This document shows, piece by piece, positions 4,267 to 9,856 of a DNA stretch of 9,856 bases. Location of the stretch: assembly GCA_003663585.1 (NCBI GenBank), contig QMTU01000012.1, positions 1 through 9,856 of the forward strand, given 5' to 3'. This stretch comes from Thermoplasmata archaeon. GTDB taxonomy: Archaea; Thermoplasmatota; B47-G6. Positions within the stretch are counted from its first letter, which is position 1; every line of letters begins with the position of its first letter. The notes beneath the pieces were generated by a model that searched no databases, was not told the DNA's origin, and saw only the letters and a list, made by a program, of their open reading frames with translations. The translations under genes were made by a program, and so were the position numbers.

Positions 4267-6348
4267 ATGAGAATCAGAAGAGCAGTGCTCAAGGGTCTTG
4301 ACTGTGCAAGCTGTGCATATAAAATAGAGAAAGCCCTAAGAAGGGAGGGATTTAAAAGAGTCTCGGTGAACTTTGCATCAGGAGGGCTTTTGATAGATGG
4401 AGATCTCAATAAGACCAAGGAAATAATAAGAAAAATGGAGCCTAATGTGGAGGTCATAGAGTTTGAGGGACACGATCATGAACACCATGATGGGGACTTC
4501 AAAGGAGAGATATACAGAATAGCAATCTCACTGGCAATTTTCCTCGTTGGAATGGCCTTGTACTACTACTATAAAATTGTTGGGCCTCTAACGATCATTC
4601 TGTTCTTGCTGAGCTATTCTCTTGTAGGATTTAAGATAATTAAGAGGGCACTAATGAACGCTCTCAGAGGTAACGTGTTTGACGAGAACTTTTTAGTAAT
4701 AGTAGCAACTCTAGGAGCATTTGCAATCAGTGAGTACCCAGAAGCAGTAGGAGTAATGATCTTTTACGTCATTGGCGAGTTTCTTCAGGAGCGTGCTGTG
4801 GATAAGTCCAGGAGATCCATTAAATCACTTTTATCACTGAAGGCAGAGTACGCTAACCTCATTAGGGAGGGGGACGTCATAAGGGTATCGCCAGAGGAGC
4901 TGAGAGTTGGGGACATAATCCTGGTAAGACCTGGGGAGAGGATTCCGGTTGATGGCATGATAATAGAGGGGTCTTCAAGCGTTGACTCATCAGCGCTTAC
5001 TGGCGAGAGCATTCCTAAGAACGTTAAGACAGGAGACACCGTGTATTCTGGCATGATAAATCTCACGGGGCTCCTTAAGGTAAGGGTGGAAAAGGAGCTC
5101 AAGGACTCCATGGTCTCTAGGATCTTGAGGCTTGTTGAAGAGGCAAGTGCCCGAAAGGCCAGAACTGAGAAGATAATAACAAAGTTCGCTCGCTATTACA
5201 CGCCGAGCGTCATAGGGTTGGCAACGCTAACTGCAGTAGTTCCTCCAATAGTCCTAAGTGAGCCGTTTCATGGGTGGATATATAGGGCGCTTGTGCTCCT
5301 TATGATATCATGCCCATGTGCACTAGTGATTTCAGTACCCCTCACATATTTCGCTGGCATTGGAAGGCTTGCAAGGGAAGGAATACTAGTAAAGGGGTCA
5401 AACTTCATAGATGCTTTGAGCAGAGTTTCCATAGTAGCCCTTGACAAGACGGGGACGCTTACTAAGGGAGTGTTCAAGGTGACTGAGGTTAGCTGCAGGA
5501 ACGGATTTACAAGCGATGAAGTGCTTAGGTTAGCTGCAATTGCAGAGAGGCACTCTAACCATCCGATAGCTAGGGCAATAAAAGAGGCTGCTGGAGATAT
5601 AGAAGTAAGTGATGTGAGCTTAGGGGAGTACGAGGAGATTCCAGGGCATGACGTAAGAGCTAAGCTTAATGGCGTGGAGATCATAGTTGGAAATGACAGG
5701 ATACTCCACAAGTTTAACGTAGAGCATGACACCTGTAGTGTTCCAGGAACTGTTGCCCACGTCGCCGTGAACGGAAAATATGCTGGGTATATAGTAATCT
5801 CCGACGAGCTAAAGGAGGATGCCAGGGATGCCGTAGAAGGATTAAGAAGGCTTGGCATTAGAAGACTTACAATGGTTACTGGAGATAGCTCTGATGTGGC
5901 CTCAAATATTGCCCATGAATTAGGTCTTTCAGAGTTTTACGCAGAGCTGCTTCCAGAGGGGAAGGTAAGGGTAGTAGAGGATCTCGAGAGACATAAGGGA
6001 AAGGGAGAAAGCATAGCGTTTGTTGGTGATGGAGTAAACGACGCTCCAGTAATTGCGAGGGCGGACGTGGGCATAGCCATGGGAGCGCTTGGAAGTGATG
6101 CTGCTGTTGAGACGTCTGATGTTGTCATAATGGATGATAGGCCGTCAAAGTTAGTTCTCGGTATTAAGCTCGCAAAGAAGACGCAGAGGATAGTGCTACA
6201 GAACATATCTCTGGCAATCTCTGTAAAGCTAGCATTCATCCTTTTGGGTACTCTGGGAGAAGTAACAATGTGGGAGGCTGTTTTTGCTGATGTAGGAGTT
6301 GCCCTTATGGCAATTCTTAACTCCGTGAGAATACTTTATGCTAAATAA
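4267..6348 (+). CDS. P1B-type heavy-metal exporting ATPase, ZntA/CadA-like
   Basis: A 693-residue cytoplasmic-membrane pump that exports soft divalent metals (Zn, Cd, Pb class) using ATP. Order: an HMA metal-binding domain with GLDCASC (Cys13, Cys16), a His-rich linker HDHEHH (69-74), two helices, and the next pair. The actuator loop carries TGES (245-248). The ion-path helix carries CPC (349-351), then the phosphorylation site DKTGT (Asp393), HP (432-433), GDGVNDAP (587-594), and two last helices. Lys654 and Asp675 (FADVG) in the last helix pair match the ZntA-group signature rather than the copper group. The nucleotide-site motif normally GxG reads Gly460-His461-Asp462, so its second Gly is replaced. 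The start at 4267 is chosen for its strong SD over the upstream TTG at 4207, which lies at the promoter. No regulator or chaperone gene adjoins it. Copper export is less likely given the C-terminal residues. Confidence 0.9.
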   Translation: MRIRRAVLKGLDCASCAYKIEKALRREGFKRVSVNFASGGLLIDGDLNKTKEIIRKMEPNVEVIEFEGHDHEHHDGDFKGEIYRIAISLAIFLVGMALYYYYKIVGPLTIILFLLSYSLVGFKIIKRALMNALRGNVFDENFLVIVATLGAFAISEYPEAVGVMIFYVIGEFLQERAVDKSRRSIKSLLSLKAEYANLIREGDVIRVSPEELRVGDIILVRPGERIPVDGMIIEGSSSVDSSALTGESIPKNVKTGDTVYSGMINLTGLLKVRVEKELKDSMVSRILRLVEEASARKARTEKIITKFARYYTPSVIGLATLTAVVPPIVLSEPFHGWIYRALVLLMISCPCALVISVPLTYFAGIGRLAREGILVKGSNFIDALSRVSIVALDKTGTLTKGVFKVTEVSCRNGFTSDEVLRLAAIAERHSNHPIARAIKEAAGDIEVSDVSLGEYEEIPGHDVRAKLNGVEIIVGNDRILHKFNVEHDTCSVPGTVAHVAVNGKYAGYIVISDELKEDARDAVEGLRRLGIRRLTMVTGDSSDVASNIAHELGLSEFYAELLPEGKVRVVEDLERHKGKGESIAFVGDGVNDAPVIARADVGIAMGALGSDAAVETSDVVIMDDRPSKLVLGIKLAKKTQRIVLQNISLAISVKLAFILLGTLGEVTMWEAVFADVGVALMAILNSVRILYAK

Positions 6349-6380
6349 AGTTTAGTAAGTAACGAGTACTACCTGGGATT

Positions 6381-6397
6381 CTCTTAAGAGCTAAGAG
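6381..6397 (+). other. Short hairpin after the metal ATPase
   Basis: CTCTTA (6381-6386) pairs with TAAGAG (6392-6397) around a 5-base loop, within the 124-bp gap between the metal ATPase and thpR. The repeat AGAGCTA AGAGCTA also falls here. No T-run follows, so a terminator role is uncertain. A TATA-like CATAAAATTATG (6403-6414) just beyond it could start the thpR operon; CTTAATAA near 6445-6452 is a second candidate. Confidence 0.25.
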
Positions 6398-6472
6398 CTA
6401 ATCATAAAATTATGTATCTCATTGTTATATTGTAGTAGCAGAAGGCTTAATAACTTGAGAGCGGTGGACACT

Positions 6473-7033
6473 ATGCCTAAGTTTAGAGGATTTATTGCAG
6501 TAAAGATACCATTCACGGAATCCATGAAAGAGCTCTGGGACGATGTAAAGAAGTCAGGAGCTCGTATAAAGCTCGTTGAGCCGCATAACGTCCATATAAC
6601 ACTTAAGTTCCTTGGAGATACAGAGGAAAGTCTTGTTCCTAGGATAGAGGCAATTATGAGAAAAGCTGTTATGGACGTAAATCCCTTTGAAGTAGAGCTC
6701 TATGGTTGTGGAGCATTTCCAAGTTCATCTAGGCCAAGAGTTGTCTGGATTGGAGTTAGAGAAGGGGCTGACGTTCTTAAGACAATTGCAGAGAAAATAG
6801 ATCAGGAGGTATCTAAGCTTGGTTTTCAGAGGGAGACTAGGCCGTTCGTTGCACATGCAACGGTGGGAAGAGTTAAGGGCCATATTGGAGGCCTTCCGAG
6901 AGTTATTAATGAATGGAGTAACAGGAGCCTCGGCAAGTTTGAGGTGAAAGAGATACTTCTAATGAAGAGCATTCTTAGACCAGAGGGGCCAGAGTACCAC
7001 GAAGTGAGGCGAGTTCTCGTTGGTAAGGAGTGA
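6473..7033 (+). CDS. thpR: RNA 2',3'-cyclic phosphodiesterase (2'-5' RNA ligase family)
   Basis: A 186-residue 2H phosphoesterase of the LigT/ThpR family, normal length. The two catalytic motifs are clear: His41-Ile-Thr43 (NVHITLKFLG) and His128-Ala-Thr130 (VAHATVGRV). The family hydrolyses 2',3'-cyclic phosphate RNA ends to 2'-phosphate and can join tRNA halves through 2'-5' bonds in vitro. The ATG at 6473 is preferred: GGTGG at 6463-6467 lies five bases upstream and the conserved N-terminus (RGFIAVKIP) starts just after it. The 17 extra codons back to 6422 look like non-conserved leader. The stop overlaps the next gene by 14 bp, so it heads a coupled operon with the CCA-adding enzyme. That neighbour suggests work on RNA 3' ends, perhaps tRNA halves or damaged tRNAs. 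Confidence 0.9.
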   Translation: MPKFRGFIAVKIPFTESMKELWDDVKKSGARIKLVEPHNVHITLKFLGDTEESLVPRIEAIMRKAVMDVNPFEVELYGCGAFPSSSRPRVVWIGVREGADVLKTIAEKIDQEVSKLGFQRETRPFVAHATVGRVKGHIGGLPRVINEWSNRSLGKFEVKEILLMKSILRPEGPEYHEVRRVLVGKE

Positions 7034-8495
7034 CGTTAGTGAGTTCCTAAGGGCTGTCCTTAGCAAGTATGGAATGTCCGAGGAAGAATATAAGAGGCTT
7101 TTATCTTTAGCCAATAAACTAAGGAAAGAGCTTGAGGACATAATACGTGAAGTATATGGTCCTGTTGGTGTTAAGGCTAGGATCGCAGGGTCAATATCCA
7201 GGAGAACGTCGCTTAATACGGAGTTTGATGTTGACATCTTCGTAGTCCACCCAAGGAGTTTTTCATTTAGCGAGATAAGCGACTTGTTCGAAAAGGCTGC
7301 CTTGAAGTTTTATAAGAGGTATAACGTAGTTCCCGTAAGGGAGTACGCAGCTCATCCGTACTTCAAGGGCACAATAGGGGAGAAAGACATTAGGATTACG
7401 GTAGAGATAATACCGTGTTTCGAGTGGAAACCTGGGGAGAAGGTAAAAAGTCCCGTAGACAGAAGTATAGAACACAATAGGTGGCTAAATAGCGCTTATA
7501 TAAGAGAGCCCAGGACAAGGGACCTAGCAGTAGCTCTTAAGGTGTTTTTTAAGAGCCTTGGAATTTACGGAGCTGAGGCTAGAGTAGGGGGTTTTTCAGG
7601 ATATTTAACAGAGCTCTTAGCAGTGTATTATAGAGATCTTATTAGGGCATTAAAGGACATGAGATCTTGGAAGTCACGTCGTGTAATGCTATCATTTAAG
7701 GAGATGGCATCTAAGAGAACGCATGAGCTCATTAAAGAGTGTTCCTCAATGATCTTCTTAGATCCTGTAGATCCTGATAGAAACGCTGCTGCTGCAGTAC
7801 GGGAGGATTCTATCAGGACGCTATGTGAGGCTGCTAATGAGGCCATTTCCCTTATAGAGGAAGGAGACTTTGAGGGGCTCTCACGTATGTTCTCTCTGGA
7901 GTATGATGAGAGCTTTATTGAAAGGCAGATAATGAGCTTGTTTAGAAGTAACATGAAAGACCTATTTGTGCTAGAGCTTCCCAAAGAGCTCTGTAACCTC
8001 CATCCAGATGTGTTGTACACAGAGCTCATGCGTACTGCAGAGGGAGTTAAAGATAAGCTTGCAAGCTTTGGAATAAACGCTGAGTATTTTATTGACTACA
8101 AGAACGCAAGAGTATTTCTGAGAATTACAAAGCCCAGCGATGGTACTGTAATAAGGTTAGGACCCTATGCAAACATGATAAGAGATGAAATTAAATTCCT
8201 TAAGAGAAATCTCCACAAAGATGACGCCCTTATTTTAGCATTTTGTGGAGAAAGATGGTATGTCCTTAAGAGGGCCTTTACGAACATCATGGAGTTTTTA
8301 CATAGGGTTATTAAGGAGTCAACTCATGGGAAGGACATCAGGGAATATATAGCCAAGGGAAAATATAGGATACTTCATGGTAAAGACGCTTACAAGGCAA
8401 TAACGTCTCTCGATGTTGAGGAAAAAGCCAAATTTTTGATATTCTATCTTAAAATCAAGCCGTGGATGGTGAGAAAGCCTTGGAGTACGCGTTAA
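7020..8495 (+). CDS. cca: CCA-adding tRNA nucleotidyltransferase, archaeal class I
   Basis: Adds or repairs the 3'-terminal CCA of tRNAs without a nucleic acid template, in the cytoplasm. The 491-residue length fits archaeal enzymes (about 430-490). The nucleotidyltransferase core shows Gly57-Ser58 (AGSISRRT), catalytic Asp70 and Asp72 (EFDVDIFVVH), and the third carboxylate Glu129 (VEIIPC). Beyond it come the central domain (HNRWLNSAYI, LAVALKVFFKSLGIYGAEAR, GGFSGYLTELL), shared with poly(A)-polymerase-like folds, then the tail and body domains. The TTG start at 7020 overlaps thpR; GTGAGG at 7004-7009 gives it a ribosome binding site ten bases upstream. The next start, ATG at 7074, would cut into the first helix. 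The 3' end overlaps the following gene by 34 bp. It is an essential-type gene with no sign of damage. Confidence 0.93.
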   Translation: MVRSDVSEFLRAVLSKYGMSEEEYKRLLSLANKLRKELEDIIREVYGPVGVKARIAGSISRRTSLNTEFDVDIFVVHPRSFSFSEISDLFEKAALKFYKRYNVVPVREYAAHPYFKGTIGEKDIRITVEIIPCFEWKPGEKVKSPVDRSIEHNRWLNSAYIREPRTRDLAVALKVFFKSLGIYGAEARVGGFSGYLTELLAVYYRDLIRALKDMRSWKSRRVMLSFKEMASKRTHELIKECSSMIFLDPVDPDRNAAAAVREDSIRTLCEAANEAISLIEEGDFEGLSRMFSLEYDESFIERQIMSLFRSNMKDLFVLELPKELCNLHPDVLYTELMRTAEGVKDKLASFGINAEYFIDYKNARVFLRITKPSDGTVIRLGPYANMIRDEIKFLKRNLHKDDALILAFCGERWYVLKRAFTNIMEFLHRVIKESTHGKDIREYIAKGKYRILHGKDAYKAITSLDVEEKAKFLIFYLKIKPWMVRKPWSTR

Positions 8496-9571
8496 AATGT
8501 CCTCGCTGTGGAAGGGTGTACAGTGGCTTTAGGGTTATGTGTGAGTGTGGCACCCCTCTCACAGTAGAGTTCCATGTGGAGGGATCCTTTGAGGACCTCA
8601 TTCAGAATAACTACTTGGACGTTAGAAGATATTTAAGGCTGTTGCCAGTGGAGGACAAGTATACTCCTAGGATAATGTATCCAATAACTCCTATTATCGA
8701 GAGAAAAATCAGTGGGCATGTAGTGTTATTTAAACTTGATTATCTCATGCCCTCTGGATCATTTAAGGACAGAGGCACGTTTTTAGCTCTTTCAGCCCTT
8801 AAAAGAGAGGGGATAAGAAATATAGTCATAGATTCCTCAGGGAATGCTGGAATTAGCTTTGCATTGTATGGATCCACTGAAGGACTAGAAGTGCACGTTT
8901 ATATTCCTGAAAACACTCCTGAAGGAAAGAAAAGCATCCTTAAGTTGCTCGGGGCAAGGATACACTTGGTAAAAGGAGATAGGAACGAGACTCATAGGGT
9001 TGCTAGAGAAAGCTCTCTTGGAGTTTATGTGGGGCACTGGTACAATCCCTTCTTTCTAGAGGGCATTAAGACGCTGTCCTTTGAGGTATATGAACAGGTT
9101 GGAGACATCGACAGCTTTATAGCTCCAGTAGGGAGTGGAACTCTTCTCCTTGGGACATATAAAGGTTTTTGCATGCTGAGAGATCTTGGAGCTCTGGAGA
9201 GAATGCCTACGATGATTGCAGTTCAGGCTCATGGCTATGAAAGCGTGTGTCCAAAGAGCTCCAAAATGAGCTCGTTAGCAGACGGCATTGCGATAAAGAA
9301 TCCTCCAAGACGAGATGAAATAAAGGCTGCAATCTCTAGAACTGGTGGAACCTGTGTCTCAGTATCAGACTACGATATCAAGTCTGCCTTGGCAGAGCTA
9401 ATGTCAATGGGATTTCTAGTTGAGCCCACATCTGCTGTTGCATATGCTGGATTTAAAAAACTTGTTAGGGATGAGGCTCTAGAGGAGAAATCAAAGGTCT
9501 TAGTGCCATTAACTGGTTCAGGCATGAAACTTCTAGATAAACTTATAAGAGTTTTAAGGGAGAAGAAATAG
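8462..9571 (+). CDS. thrC: Threonine synthase-like PLP-dependent enzyme
   Basis: A fold-type II PLP enzyme, most like threonine synthase, which converts O-phosphohomoserine to threonine. The 369-residue product opens with a zinc-ribbon-like pattern (CPRCG, then CECG, residues about 13-30) seen in many archaeal threonine synthases. The PLP lysine is Lys102 in SGSFKDRG. Next come SSGNAGIS (asparagine loop), the phosphate-binding GSGTLL, and a C-terminal PLTGSGMK. The GTG at 8462 gives a 34-bp overlap with cca. TTG at 8480 is also plausible because GGTGAG (8468-8473) lies six bases before it, giving 363 residues. The stop is TAG; reading past it would add only 13 codons before TGA. Its place behind two RNA-end enzymes is unexpected for an amino-acid gene and probably reflects operon packing. 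Related enzymes (cysteate synthase, other beta-replacing PLP enzymes) cannot be excluded. Confidence 0.75.
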   Translation: MDGEKALEYALKCPRCGRVYSGFRVMCECGTPLTVEFHVEGSFEDLIQNNYLDVRRYLRLLPVEDKYTPRIMYPITPIIERKISGHVVLFKLDYLMPSGSFKDRGTFLALSALKREGIRNIVIDSSGNAGISFALYGSTEGLEVHVYIPENTPEGKKSILKLLGARIHLVKGDRNETHRVARESSLGVYVGHWYNPFFLEGIKTLSFEVYEQVGDIDSFIAPVGSGTLLLGTYKGFCMLRDLGALERMPTMIAVQAHGYESVCPKSSKMSSLADGIAIKNPPRRDEIKAAISRTGGTCVSVSDYDIKSALAELMSMGFLVEPTSAVAYAGFKKLVRDEALEEKSKVLVPLTGSGMKLLDKLIRVLREKK

Positions 9572-9856
9572 GACTATACTACTTACTCCCGGAAATACTC
9601 TGATCTTTACTGAGGGAATGTTCACTAGCGTTGTCCACGTGATTATCCACGTGATCGTGTAGAGGAATAGTATCCACAGATACCTCGACACCTTAACGTC
9701 CTCCCTTGGGATTCCGATAACATCGTAGAGTCTTCTAAGAAGGAAGAGACAAATTATTCCAGGGATAAACGCTATTTGTATTTTGTAGGGAATTGTTGTT
9801 ACTGATATGCCAGTTGATATGAGTGCTGTAAGAACTCCTAGCCCGACGACGTATAG
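9554..9856 (-). CDS. Multi-pass membrane protein, C-terminal part, cut by window edge
   Basis: An uninterrupted minus-strand frame of 100 codons runs from the window edge to TAA at 9556-9554; the start lies outside. It encodes helices beginning LYVVGLGVLTALIS, IQIAFIPGIICLFLL and YLWILFLYTITWIITWTTL, and a short hydrophobic end (SSIVLFLLP), with a basic loop (RRLYDVIGIPREDVKVSRY) between the second and third. Codon use matches the neighbours. It converges on the threonine synthase-like gene, and the two overlap by 18 bp tail to tail. A near-repeat ATCCACGTGAT (9644-9654 region) encodes the repeated ITW in the third helix. I do not recognise the family. Confidence 0.75.
   Translation of the reverse strand, partial: LYVVGLGVLTALISTGISVTTIPYKIQIAFIPGIICLFLLRRLYDVIGIPREDVKVSRYLWILFLYTITWIITWTTLVNIPSVKIRVFPGVSSIVLFLLP

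Noticed and set aside
4785..6239. Long minus-strand frames within the metal ATPase gene
   Set aside because: Ser/Leu-rich translations opposite a fully conserved P-type ATPase; shadow frames from its codon bias.
7628..8029. Minus-strand 133-codon frame opposite cca
   Set aside because: Lies wholly within the conserved CCA-adding enzyme and shows no motif.

Overview
The window looks like chromosomal DNA of a thermophilic crenarchaeon (Thermoproteota). The evidence is an archaeal class I CCA-adding enzyme beside a ThpR-type RNA 2',3'-cyclic phosphodiesterase, a VapBC toxin-antitoxin pair, AT-rich TATA boxes close to start codons, Shine-Dalgarno (SD) sites of the GGTG/GGAGG type, GTG and TTG starts, and Arg and Ile codons dominated by AGG/AGA and ATA. 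I cannot name the genus from sequence alone.

Region 1 (1 to about 2040, minus strand) is a compact transport operon. A TATA box near 2030 faces left. It is followed by a very small uncertain reading frame, a 58-residue two-helix membrane protein, the ATPase of an ABC-2 type exporter, and its permease. The ATPase is split by a single in-frame TAG after Walker A and is otherwise intact.

Region 2 (about 1860 to 3290) is accessory DNA. It holds a perfect 13-bp inverted repeat, a GC-rich hairpin followed by GAGGAGGTCAG that resembles an IS200/IS605 (TnpB-type) element end, a 14-bp palindrome, T-rich tracts, a VapB-VapC toxin-antitoxin pair with its own promoter, and the decayed 3' end of a CPBP-family membrane protease gene.

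Region 3 (3300 to 4112) is a short-chain dehydrogenase/reductase with all its motifs in place, but a second in-frame TAG sits just after the structural Asn. Two otherwise undamaged genes each broken by one TAG is the most striking feature here. Ordinary nonsense mutations in a decaying accessory block are the simplest explanation. Sense TAG (pyrrolysine or readthrough) or assembly error are testable alternatives.

Region 4 (4183 to 6348) is a ZntA/CadA-like P1B-type heavy-metal ATPase. Its promoter carries several overlapping dyads, so a metal-responsive repressor is likely, though no regulator gene lies in the window.

Region 5 (6473 to 9571) is a tightly overlapping operon: thpR, cca and a zinc-ribbon threonine synthase-like PLP enzyme. 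The first two act on RNA 3' ends and cyclic phosphates. A membrane protein gene on the minus strand, cut by the window edge, converges on the operon and overlaps its last codons by 18 bp. I see no tRNA, rRNA or CRISPR array, and no convincing wholly new defence or metabolic system.
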